Assembly: GCA_005882235.1 (NCBI GenBank)
Contig: VBCT01000201.1
Location: forward strand, 1-5,284
DNA: 5,284 nucleotides
From: Betaproteobacteria bacterium
Lineage (GTDB): Bacteria > Pseudomonadota > Gammaproteobacteria > Burkholderiales > SG8-39
Reading direction: 5' to 3'
Under the pieces are notes generated by a model. That model had not been told where the DNA came from. It did not search any database and saw only the letters and a list, made by a program, of their open reading frames with translations. The position numbers and the translations under genes are program-made. How positions within the stretch are numbered: position 1 is the stretch's first letter; each line of letters begins with the position of its first letter. Of the stretch, positions 1 through 5,284 are shown one piece after another.

Positions 1-118
1 CAAGCGCAAGAACGACTTGGTGTTCCTAGATTTCGTCACCGACCAGACCGAGAACGTCTATCCGATGGTCCAGGGCGGCAAGGGGCTGACCGAAATGATT
101 CTTGCCGAGGAGCTGTAA
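1..118 (+). CDS. ilvB: Acetolactate synthase large subunit, C-terminal end (partial)
   Basis: The window opens inside this gene; the readable frame starts at base 2 and gives 38 residues before TAA at 116-118. The tail contains LVFLDFVTDQTENVYPMVQ followed by GGKGLTEMILAEEL, which I recognise as the usual C-terminus of the biosynthetic acetohydroxyacid synthase catalytic subunit, in the ThDP-binding domain. The enzyme joins two pyruvates, or pyruvate and 2-ketobutyrate, in the first common step of valine/leucine and isoleucine synthesis. Its regulatory partner, ilvN, follows directly, which supports the call. Nothing can be said about the catalytic glutamate or the FAD/ThDP sites, which lie upstream of the window. 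Some annotations use the symbol ilvI for this gene. Confidence 0.93.
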   Translation, partial: KRKNDLVFLDFVTDQTENVYPMVQGGKGLTEMILAEEL

Positions 119-168
119 GCCCGACACACGCGGGTTCGATCAACGTTAGCTGAAGGGAGCTTGGTCCG

Positions 169-211
169 GCGGCGCCACGAGCGCCGCGTCACAAGGGGCG
201 CGAAATGCGCC
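169..211 (+). other. Two adjacent GC-rich hairpins in the ilvB-ilvN spacer
   Basis: The first hairpin pairs GCGGCGC (169-175) with GCGCCGC (181-187) around the loop CACGA: seven perfect pairs. The second pairs GGCGC (197-201) with GCGCC (207-211) around GAAAT, and includes the G of the alternative ATG at 205. Neither is followed by a T-run, so they do not look like intrinsic terminators. They could affect RNA processing or access to the ilvN start, or may simply be chance in GC-rich DNA. Confidence 0.4.
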
Positions 212-228
212 GAGGGCTGGGCCTCAGC

Positions 229-234
229 GAGGGG
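229..234 (+). promoter_or_regulatory. Ribosome binding site candidate for ilvN at the 238 start
   Basis: GAGGGG lies only three bases upstream of the ATG at 238, closer than ideal. A second purine run, AAGGGG (193-198), lies six to seven bases before the in-frame ATG at 205, which is a better spacing. Protein family length favours 238, while ribosome-site spacing favours 205, so the start is not fully settled. Confidence 0.4.
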
Positions 235-237
235 ATA

Positions 238-729
238 ATGCGACACATCATTTCCATCATGCTCGAAAATGAGCCGGGGGCTCTTTCGAGAGTCGCAGGC
301 CTGTTTTCGGCGCGCGGCTACAACATCGAAACGCTCACCGTGGCGCCGACCGAAGACGAGTCGCTTTCGCGCATGACCATCGTCACCACCGGCTCGGACG
401 ACGTGGTCGAGCAGATTACTAAACAGCTGAACAAGCTCGTCGAAGTGGTCAAGGTAGTCGATCTGTCGGAAGCGGCCCACATCGAGCGCGAGCTCATGCT
501 GATCAAGGTCCGGGCGATGGGAAAGGAGCGCGAGGAGGTGAAGCGCATGTCCGATATCTTCCGGGGTCGCATCATCGACGTCACGGAGAACACCTATACC
601 ATCGAGCTCACGGGCACCGGAGCCAAGCTCGATGCATTCATTCAAGCGCTCGAGCACAGCGCCATCCTCGAGACAGTGCGAACCGGCGCCTCGGGCATCG
701 GGCGCGGCGAGAGGGTCTTGAAGGTCTGA
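238..729 (+). CDS. ilvN: Acetolactate synthase small (regulatory) subunit
   Basis: This is the 163-residue regulatory subunit of acetohydroxyacid synthase. It activates the catalytic subunit IlvB and confers valine feedback inhibition. The N-terminal ACT domain (about residues 3-78) begins MRHIISIMLENEPGALSRV and continues through the SARGYNIETLTVAPTED segment. N11, G14 and N29 match positions linked to valine sensitivity in E. coli IlvH, so feedback control is probably intact. The C-terminal small-subunit domain (about 84-157) contains ELMLIKVRA, RMSDIFRGRIIDV and TYTIELTG, and the protein ends GIGRGERVLKV. I chose the ATG at 238 because family members begin at MRHIIS. An in-frame ATG at 205 would add 11 residues with no family counterpart, although its ribosome-site spacing is better. 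The gene sits between ilvB and ilvC, 32 bases before ilvC, as expected for one operon. ilvH is an equally used symbol. Confidence 0.96.
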   Translation: MRHIISIMLENEPGALSRVAGLFSARGYNIETLTVAPTEDESLSRMTIVTTGSDDVVEQITKQLNKLVEVVKVVDLSEAAHIERELMLIKVRAMGKEREEVKRMSDIFRGRIIDVTENTYTIELTGTGAKLDAFIQALEHSAILETVRTGASGIGRGERVLKV

Positions 730-761
730 GCCCGCGTGCCGCAGAACCAAAAGGAAACAGC

Positions 762-1778
762 ATGAAAGTCTATTACGACAAGGACGCCGACCTGTCGCTC
801 GTCAAGGGCAAGAAGGTCGCGATCGTGGGTTACGGGTCGCAAGGGCACGCCCACGCCCTCAACCTGCACGACTCGGGAGTGAAAGTCACGGTCGGACTGC
901 GAAAGGACGGCGCCTCCTGGGACAAGGCAAAAAAAGCGGGCTTGAACGTCGAGGAGGTTTCGGGGGCGGTCAAGGGGGCCGACTTCGTGATGATGCTGAT
1001 GCCCGACGAACACATCGCCGCAGTGTACAAATCCGAAGTCGAGCCCAATATCCGAAAGGGCGCGACGCTCGGATTCGCCCATGGGTTCAACATCCACTAC
1101 GGGCAGGTCATGCCGCGCGAGGATCTCGACGTTGTAATGATCGCGCCGAAAGCTCCCGGCCACACCGTGCGCTCGACCTACGCTCAGGGCGGGGGCACGC
1201 CGATGCTGATCGCGGTGCATCGCGACCAGAGCGGAAAGGCGCGCGACCTCGCCCTGTCCTACGCGGCCGCAATCGGCGGGGCTCGTGCCGGGGTGATCGA
1301 AACCACGTTCAAGGAGGAGACGGAAACCGACCTGTTCGGTGAGCAAACGGTGCTTTGCGGCGGTTGCGTGGAGCTCGTCAAGGCGGGGTACGAGGTACTC
1401 ACCGAAGCCGGCTACGCGCCCGAAATGGCGTACTTCGAGTGCCTTCACGAGTTAAAGCTCATCGTCGACCTGATGTACGAGGGCGGCATAGGCACCATGA
1501 ACTACTCGATCTCGAACAATGCCGAGTACGGGGAATACGCGACCGGACCGAAGATCATCACCGGAGAAACCAAGAAAGCAATGCGAGCGGCGCTCGCTCG
1601 CATCCAGTCGGGCGAATACGCGAAGGAATTCATCCTGGAAAATCGCGCCGGCGCGCCGATGCTGCTCTCGCGGCGCCGCATGACCGCCGAGCATCCGATC
1701 GAAATCGTCGGCGAAAAGCTCAGGGCGATGATGCCTTGGATCAAGAAGAACAAGTTGGTCGATCAATCGCGGAACTAG
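762..1778 (+). CDS. ilvC: Ketol-acid reductoisomerase (NADP+), class I
   Basis: The enzyme isomerises and reduces 2-acetolactate or 2-aceto-2-hydroxybutyrate to the dihydroxy acids of valine/leucine and isoleucine synthesis, using Mg2+ and NADPH in the cytoplasm. At 338 residues it is the short class I form. The N-terminal Rossmann domain carries GYGSQGHAHA (23-32). R47 and S52 in the following loop fit NADPH preference. H107 and K130 lie at the active site. The C-terminal knotted domain has ETETDLFGEQ with metal ligands D190 and E194, then E226 and E230 in YFECLHELKLIVDL, and S251 in SISNNAEYG. All catalytic positions that I can count are present, and it ends WIKKNKLVDQSRN. AAAAGGA (749-755) precedes the ATG by six bases, a good ribosome site. 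The gene follows ilvN by 32 bases and precedes psd by 27, so it is probably co-transcribed with both. Confidence 0.98.
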   Translation: MKVYYDKDADLSLVKGKKVAIVGYGSQGHAHALNLHDSGVKVTVGLRKDGASWDKAKKAGLNVEEVSGAVKGADFVMMLMPDEHIAAVYKSEVEPNIRKGATLGFAHGFNIHYGQVMPREDLDVVMIAPKAPGHTVRSTYAQGGGTPMLIAVHRDQSGKARDLALSYAAAIGGARAGVIETTFKEETETDLFGEQTVLCGGCVELVKAGYEVLTEAGYAPEMAYFECLHELKLIVDLMYEGGIGTMNYSISNNAEYGEYATGPKIITGETKKAMRAALARIQSGEYAKEFILENRAGAPMLLSRRRMTAEHPIEIVGEKLRAMMPWIKKNKLVDQSRN

Positions 1779-1805
1779 AGGCGCGACAGGCTAGCAGGGG
1801 CCGCA

Positions 1806-2459
1806 ATGAGCGCGAGCTATCCGCACCCGATCATTGCACGCGAAGGCTGGCCTTTCGTCGCAGCGACGGTTGTCGTGGCGGCCGCAGCGGGCTGGCTGAT
1901 CGGCTGGTGGTCGGCTCCGATCTGGCTTGCGGTGCTTTTCGTGTTGCAGTTTTTTCGCGATCCGCCGCGGCAGGTGCCCGGCGACGCGCACACCGTGGTC
2001 TCGCCAGCCGACGGACGAATCGTCGCAGTGGAGCGGGCCCGCGATCCCTACCTCGAGCGCAGCGCGATCAAGGTCAGCGTTTTCATGAATGTCTTCAACG
2101 TGCATTCCAACCGCTCGCCGGTGGACGGCCGTGTGCAAAAGCGCTGGTACCATCCCGGGCGCTTCATCAACGCCGCTTTCGATAAGGCTTCCTTGGAGAA
2201 CGAGCGCAACGCACTGTGGCTGCGTACGATCCGCGGCGCGGACGTGACCTGCGTGCAAGTCGCAGGATTGATCGCGAGGCGAATTCTGTGCTATGTCCAC
2301 GAGGGAGACAGTCTGGCACGGGGTCAAAGGTTCGGTTTCATCCGCTTCGGCTCCCGCGTGGACATTTACGTCCCCGAAGACGCGAATCTCGTGGCTGCAC
2401 TGGGAGACAAGGTTTACGCTACCAGCACGGTGATTGCCACGCTGCCGCATCATGCTTGA
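1806..2459 (+). CDS. psd: Phosphatidylserine decarboxylase proenzyme (short form)
   Basis: This converts phosphatidylserine to phosphatidylethanolamine at the inner membrane. The 217-residue length matches the short pyruvoyl-dependent decarboxylases, rather than the longer E. coli type. Residues about 15-50 form two hydrophobic stretches that would anchor the enzyme. SPADGRIV follows, with D69; then MNVFNVHSNRSPVDG (94-108), whose H100 is a likely catalytic histidine. RFGSRVDIYVPE (180-191) is the self-cleavage site: a cut between G182 and S183 would leave a beta chain and a short alpha chain whose serine becomes the pyruvoyl group. The family uses GSR here where E. coli uses GST. AGGGG (1796-1800) lies five bases before the ATG. 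The next gene, pssA, makes its substrate and overlaps its stop codon, strong context for the call. Related archaetidylserine decarboxylases share the fold, but the pssA pairing favours phosphatidylserine. Confidence 0.94.
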   Translation: MSASYPHPIIAREGWPFVAATVVVAAAAGWLIGWWSAPIWLAVLFVLQFFRDPPRQVPGDAHTVVSPADGRIVAVERARDPYLERSAIKVSVFMNVFNVHSNRSPVDGRVQKRWYHPGRFINAAFDKASLENERNALWLRTIRGADVTCVQVAGLIARRILCYVHEGDSLARGQRFGFIRFGSRVDIYVPEDANLVAALGDKVYATSTVIATLPHHA

Positions 2460-3222
2460 GCCCAATCTCCGCAGACCGTTGTTGAACACCGAGATCCGTC
2501 GCCGCGGGATCTACCTGCTGCCGAACTTGTTTACCACAGCGGCATTGTTTGCCGGGTTTTACTCGATCGTGATGGCGATGAACCAGCGTTACGACTATGC
2601 TGCCGTGGCCATCTTCGTCGCGATGATCCTCGATACCCTCGACGGGCGCGTCGCGCGCTTGACGCGTACTCAGAGCGCATTCGGCGCTGAATACGACTCG
2701 CTCTCCGACATGGTCTGCTTCGGTGCCGCACCAGCCCTGATCATGTATGAATGGGCGCTGAAGGACCTGGGGCGCTTCGGCTGGATTGCGGCGTTCGTCT
2801 ACTGCGCGGGTGCGGCTCTGCGGCTTGCCCGCTTCAACACCAACATCGACGTGGTCGACAAGCGCTTCTTCCAGGGGCTGCCGAGTCCCGCGGCAGCGGC
2901 TCTTGTGGCCGGATTTCTGTGGCTTGCGAGCGACAACAAGATCCCCGTAGACGACTACGGCCTGCCTTGGGTCGCGGCGTTCCTGACCCTTTACGCGGGG
3001 TTGACGATGGTGAGCAACGTCCCTTTCTACAGCTTCAAGGACATCAACCTGCGGCGCTCGGTCCCGTTCGCCGTGATCCTGCTCGTCGTCCTCGGCTTCG
3101 TCCTGATTTCCACAGACCCGCCTATCGTCCTATTTCTGCTGTTTGTTGCATACGGACTCTCCGGGTACGTGTACTGGTTGTGGAAGAGACGTCGGCCCGG
3201 AGAGCCCGCCCGGTTGCAGTAG
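2452..3222 (+). CDS. pssA: CDP-diacylglycerol-serine O-phosphatidyltransferase
   Basis: An integral membrane enzyme that makes phosphatidylserine from CDP-diacylglycerol and L-serine, supplying the Psd encoded just upstream. From the ATG at 2452 it has 256 residues. The CDP-alcohol phosphatidyltransferase signature is complete: D61-x2-D64-G65-x2-A68-R69-x8-G78-x3-D82-x3-D86. Hydrophobic segments lie at about 22-43, 50-63, 88-103, 109-127, 146-160, 173-192, 204-220 and 223-244, followed by a basic tail (KRRR). The LPNLFT start and the FNTNIDVVDKRFFQGLPSPAA stretch are typical of the membrane-type (type II) enzyme, not the peripheral E. coli type. The ATG overlaps the last eight bases of psd (stop 2457-2459), suggesting translational coupling; no independent ribosome site is obvious. 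An in-frame TTG at 2434 would add six residues and is less likely. Confidence 0.95.
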   Translation: MLEPNLRRPLLNTEIRRRGIYLLPNLFTTAALFAGFYSIVMAMNQRYDYAAVAIFVAMILDTLDGRVARLTRTQSAFGAEYDSLSDMVCFGAAPALIMYEWALKDLGRFGWIAAFVYCAGAALRLARFNTNIDVVDKRFFQGLPSPAAAALVAGFLWLASDNKIPVDDYGLPWVAAFLTLYAGLTMVSNVPFYSFKDINLRRSVPFAVILLVVLGFVLISTDPPIVLFLLFVAYGLSGYVYWLWKRRRPGEPARLQ

Positions 3223-3242
3223 CCCGGGAAACCCGCTATATT
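3214..3242 (+). promoter_or_regulatory. Candidate sigma-70 promoter ahead of leuA
   Basis: TTGCAG (3214-3219, the last two codons of pssA) and TATATT (3237-3242) are separated by exactly 17 bases. The -10 matches consensus at five of six positions, the -35 only at TTG. The spacer contains a small inverted repeat, CGGG-AAA-CCCG (3225-3235). The expected RNA start is about seven bases beyond the -10, at or very near A3249, which is the first base of the short ORF's ATG. This is an inference from motif spacing only. Confidence 0.42.
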
Positions 3243-3248
3243 TCCCCC

Positions 3249-3332
3249 ATGCGTTTCCGCACCATTGCTCTCAGCCTTACCCTCGGCAGCCTGCTTCTGG
3301 CGGGTCTGCTGCTGCGCCTCGCGCGCACATAA
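3249..3332 (+). CDS. Leucine-rich 27-residue ORF, possible leu leader peptide
   Basis: ATG at 3249 to TAA at 3330-3332. Ten of the 27 residues are leucine, including two runs of three (residues 15-17 and 20-22), in the arrangement SLLLAGLLLRLA. It lies 84 bases upstream of leuA, the leucine pathway entry gene, as a leader peptide would. There is no ribosome binding site (TTTCCCCC precedes the ATG), but the promoter-like pair just upstream would start RNA at the ATG itself, allowing leaderless translation. The leucine codons are CTC, CTT and CTG, with none of the rare CTA codons found in enteric leuL. The peptide also resembles a signal peptide or membrane segment (basic start, hydrophobic core), so leucine richness alone is not proof. 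It has no recognised homologue, and expression is unproven. Confidence 0.35.
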   Translation: MRFRTIALSLTLGSLLLAGLLLRLART

Positions 3333-3359
3333 TCCCAAACCCAATTCGGCAGTACCCGG

Positions 3360-3391
3360 TCGCGGCGCAAGCGGGCGCCGCGGAACGATTT
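3360..3391 (+). terminator. GC-rich hairpin before leuA, attenuator-like
   Basis: CGCGGCGC (3361-3368) pairs perfectly with GCGCCGCG (3375-3382) around the loop AAGCGG; T3360 and G3383 can add a wobble pair. The stem is strong, but the tail is GAACGATTT, so the U-tract is short and delayed. It lies between the leucine-rich ORF and leuA, where an attenuator would be. The 5' arm and loop (GGCGCAAGCGG, 3364-3374) can alternatively pair, with one bulged A, with CTGCTGCGCC (3309-3318), which overlaps the ORF's leucine codons. It could also be a non-terminating structure or chance in GC-rich DNA. Confidence 0.35.
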
Positions 3392-3405
3392 CAGGCAATC
3401 GATGC

Positions 3406-3409
3406 GGAG
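3406..3409 (+). promoter_or_regulatory. Ribosome binding site that sets the leuA start
   Basis: GGAG lies seven bases before the ATG at 3417, a normal spacing. The in-frame ATG at 3402 has only a weak CAGG upstream and would add five residues (MRSDT) not expected in the family, so 3417 is preferred. Confidence 0.6.
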
Positions 3410-3416
3410 CGACACC

Positions 3417-4870
3417 ATGAAGGAACGATTGATCATATTCGACACCACCATGCGCGACGGCGAGCAGAGCCCCGGTGCTTCGATGACCAAGGACGAGAAG
3501 CTTCGCATCGCGCGCCTGTTGGAGAGAATGCGAGTCGATGTGATCGAAGCAGGTTTCCCGGCCTCTTCGAACGGCGATTTCGAGGCGGTGAAGGCGGTTG
3601 CGGGCGTGATCAGGGACTCGACCGTGGCCGGCCTGTGCCGTGCCAACGACCGCGACATCCAGCGCGGGATCGACGCGCTGAAGACGGCGAAATCCGGACG
3701 CGTACACCTCTTCATCGCCACGAGCGCGCTCCATATGGAGAAGAAGTTACGCATGACACCCGAGCAGGTGCTCGAGCAGGCGACGCTGTCGGTGCGCTTC
3801 GCGCGCAAGCACCGCGATGACATCGCGTGTCCTCGAGGCCGTGATCAAAGAAGGCGCCAACACCATCAACATCCCGGATACCGTCGGTTACGCGGTTCCC
3901 GAGCAGTTCGGTGAATTCATCAGGAAGCTGCGGGAGAGGGTGCCGAACTCCGGCAAGGCCGTGTGGTCGGTACACTGCCACAACGATCTCGGCATGGCGG
4001 TGGCAAATTCGCTCGCTGCGGTCACGATCGGGGGTGCGCGCCAGATCGAGTGCACGATGAACGGCCTAGGCGAGCGCGCCGGCAATACTTCGCTCGAGGA
4101 AGTGGTAATGGCGGTACGCACCCGCGGCGATTTCTTCAACCTCCAGACGCGCATCGACCCCAGCCAGATCGTGCCGGCCTCGCGCTTGGTGTCCCAGATC
4201 ACCGGGTTCGTGGTTCAGCCGAACAAGGCGGTAGTGGGTGCCAACGCTTTCGCGCATGCTTCCGGAATTCATCAGGACGGCGTCCTGAAGAGTCGCGATA
4301 CCTACGAAATCATGCGCGCCGAGGACGTAGGCTGGACCACGAACAAAATCGTGCTCGGAAAGCTCTCGGGCCGCAACGCCTTTCGCCAGCGACTCAAAGA
4401 GATCGGCATCGAACTCGACGGCGAGGACGCCTACAACAAGGCGTTCCAGCGCTTCAAGGACCTTGCCGATAAGAAGGCCGACATCTTCGACGACGACCTG
4501 CAGGCGCTCGTCTCCGACGGAGCGACGGCCGCCGCGGCGGAGCACTGGCAGTTGGTGCGCATAAACCAGGCGAGCGGGACCGGCGAGCGCCCCCACGCCA
4601 AGATCGTGCTCACCGAGGCCGGCAAGGAGCGCAAGGCCGACGCCGACGGGGACGGTCCCGTGGATGCGACCTTCAAGGCAATCGAAAGCTTGGCGAGGAG
4701 TGGCGCCGAACTGCTGCTCTTCTCAGTGAATGCCGTGACGCAGGGGACCGAGTCGCAGGGCGAGGTGACCGTGCGTCTAGCGAAAGGCGGGAGGATCGTC
4801 AACGGCGTAGGCGCCGACACCGATGCTCAACAAGCTACAGAGCACGCAGCGAATCAACCCGCAGGGGTGA
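3417..4870 (+). pseudogene. leuA: 2-isopropylmalate synthase, broken by two frame changes
   Basis: LeuA condenses 2-ketoisovalerate with acetyl-CoA, the committed step of leucine synthesis. Three frames carry consecutive parts. Part one (3417-3824) has the DRE-TIM start FDTTMRDGEQSPGASM, with R13 and D14, then VIEAGFPASSNGDFEAVKAV and HLFIATSALHMEKKLRM, up to RKHRDDI. Part two (3826-4824) resumes at RVLEAVIKEGANTINIPDTVGY, with the metal-binding HCHNDLG (codons 3973-3993), the NGLGERAGNTSLEE and HASGIHQDGVLK motifs, and the leucine-binding C-terminal domain up to GRIVNGVGADTD. Part three (4826-4870) reads LNKLQSTQRINPQG and stops at TGA 4868. Between parts one and two, about 16 residues usually present (an EFSxEDAxRSD-like block) are missing; between two and three, about 11 (an IVVASAKAY-like block). 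Read straight through, the first frame stops at 3914 after 165 residues. It follows pssA as in other betaproteobacteria. Real decay and sequence artefact are both possible, since the rest is well preserved. Confidence 0.86.
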
Positions 4871-4985
4871 AGGCCGCTCGCGTGTGTGAGTGGCGATGTC
4901 CGCCTAGGCATCGTACCTCCGATTGCCGTGGTGGCTATAGTAGAGAACGAGAATGTCGCTCATCGACGAGAGTCGGGAATGGCGC

Positions 4986-4994
4986 TGGTATTAT
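4986..4994 (+). promoter_or_regulatory. Candidate extended -10 promoter for the yihY-like gene
   Basis: TGGTATTAT fits an extended -10 element (TGn followed by TATTAT, five of six bases matching consensus). RNA would start near 5001, leaving a leader of roughly 17 bases before the ATG at 5018. No convincing -35 box is visible 16-18 bases upstream, as is common for extended -10 promoters. The rest of the 4871-5017 spacer shows no clear terminator for leuA and no supported gene. Confidence 0.35.
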
Positions 4995-5017
4995 AGGCGA
5001 CGTTCACGCCCCGATAA

Positions 5018-5284
5018 ATGGATCCCATCCCCTTTCCGCTGCGACAACTGGGCCGCTTCCTCGCACACGTGCTCGGGAGGTTCAACGAAGATCGCTGCTT
5101 GCAGATCGCGTCGAGCCTCACTTTTACGACCTTGCTTGCACTCGTGCCGCTTGTCACCCTCACCCTCGCGCTCATGGCGGCGTTCCCGATTTTTTCGGGG
5201 CTGGGAGAACACATCCACGCATTCCTGCTCGCGAACATGCTGCCCGAGAAAGCGGGGAAAGTCGTCACCGGATACATTGAACAA
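5018..5284 (+). CDS. YihY/BrkB-family inner membrane protein, N-terminal part (partial)
   Basis: An open frame of 89 codons running off the window edge. An in-frame TAA at 5015-5017 immediately precedes the ATG, so the start cannot lie further upstream. The opening, with RFNEDRCLQIASSLTFTTLLALVPLVTLTLALMAAFPIF (residues 21-59, written here in family-motif terms as a charged RFxxDRCLQ lead into a long membrane segment), is what I recognise as the first part of the YihY/BrkB family, formerly called ribonuclease BN. Members have about six membrane helices and no firmly established biochemical role; the old RNase BN assignment was reassigned to another protein. About the first quarter to third of a typical member is present. 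No good ribosome site is seen close to the ATG. It is probably transcribed separately from leuA, given the 147-base gap and the promoter candidate in it. Confidence 0.82.
   Translation, partial: MDPIPFPLRQLGRFLAHVLGRFNEDRCLQIASSLTFTTLLALVPLVTLTLALMAAFPIFSGLGEHIHAFLLANMLPEKAGKVVTGYIEQ

Noticed and set aside
205..237. N-terminal extension of IlvN from the ATG at 205
   Set aside because: It adds 11 residues (MRRGLGLSEGI) that have no counterpart in the family, and the ATG partly lies in a hairpin. It is kept only as an alternative because its ribosome-site spacing is good.
642..1448. Long open frame of 268 residues on the minus strand across ilvC
   Set aside because: It lies antisense to an unambiguous, complete ilvC and has no recognisable domain; GC-rich codon bias keeps such shadow frames open. 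The other antisense frames (58-750, 1791-2489, 3027-3734, 4066-4596) are rejected for the same reason.
3225..3235. CGGG-AAA-CCCG as the pssA terminator
   Set aside because: The stem is only four pairs, with a three-base loop, and is followed by CTATATTTCC rather than a T-run. It lies in the spacer of the candidate promoter instead.
3249..3332. The short ORF as an LptM-like small lipoprotein
   Set aside because: The SLLLAG stretch resembles a lipoprotein signal, but in this frame it is not followed by cysteine, and the CGxKGPLYxP-like motif of LptM is absent in all three frames.
3143..3820. 225-residue plus-strand frame spanning the pssA end, spacer and leuA start
   Set aside because: It overlaps two recognised genes in another frame, and its arginine/histidine/proline-rich content is typical of a shadow frame. 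A frameshifted signal-peptide fusion with the short ORF at 3249 was considered, but there is no recognisable mature protein.
4894..4913. CGATG/CATCG inverted repeat after leuA as a terminator
   Set aside because: Five pairs around a ten-base loop with no T-run; too weak to support.
4871..5280. Continuation of the second leuA frame to the window end without a stop
   Set aside because: After GADTD the translation loses all LeuA similarity and runs out of frame through the spacer and the yihY-like gene. The real LeuA tail and stop are in the next frame, at 4826-4870.
4953..5284. Open frame from ATG 4953 overlapping the yihY-like gene
   Set aside because: It overlaps the recognised YihY-family frame for almost all its length, and its translation has no membrane segments or known motif.

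Overview
The window (about 5.3 kb, GC-rich by eye) looks like a chromosomal housekeeping segment of a betaproteobacterium. The evidence is the wording of the IlvN, IlvC and LeuA proteins and the gene order ilvB-ilvN-ilvC-psd-pssA-leuA, a conserved layout in that class. No phage, transposon, CRISPR or tRNA signal was seen, and every gene recognised is on the plus strand.

Layout: the last 38 codons of ilvB (1-118); a 119-base spacer with two small GC-rich hairpins; ilvN (238-729); ilvC (762-1778); psd (1806-2459); pssA (2452-3222, overlapping the psd stop); a 194-base spacer holding a candidate promoter, a leucine-rich 27-codon ORF and a strong hairpin; leuA (3417-4870), which is broken as it reads; a 147-base spacer; and the first 89 codons of a YihY/BrkB-family membrane protein (5018 to the window edge).

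How the genes work together: IlvB and IlvN form acetohydroxyacid synthase, and IlvC carries out the next step towards valine, isoleucine and the leucine precursor 2-ketoisovalerate. LeuA is the committed step to leucine. Between them, PssA makes phosphatidylserine from CDP-diacylglycerol and serine, and Psd decarboxylates it to phosphatidylethanolamine. Short spacers and the psd/pssA overlap suggest ilvBNC-psd-pssA is one transcription unit. leuA may also have its own promoter.

Two observations deserve a second look. First, leuA changes reading frame twice, and at each switch a conserved block seems to be missing. Estimated losses are about 47 and 35 bases; adding them back gives a normal LeuA length. 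This is either a real double-deletion pseudogene or an assembly/sequence artefact. Second, upstream of leuA a promoter-like pair (TTGCAG, 17 bases, TATATT) would start RNA at or very near the ATG of a 27-residue ORF with ten leucines, followed by a GC-rich hairpin. This could be a leaderless leucine attenuator, but the U-tract is weak and the peptide could equally be a signal-peptide-like fragment.
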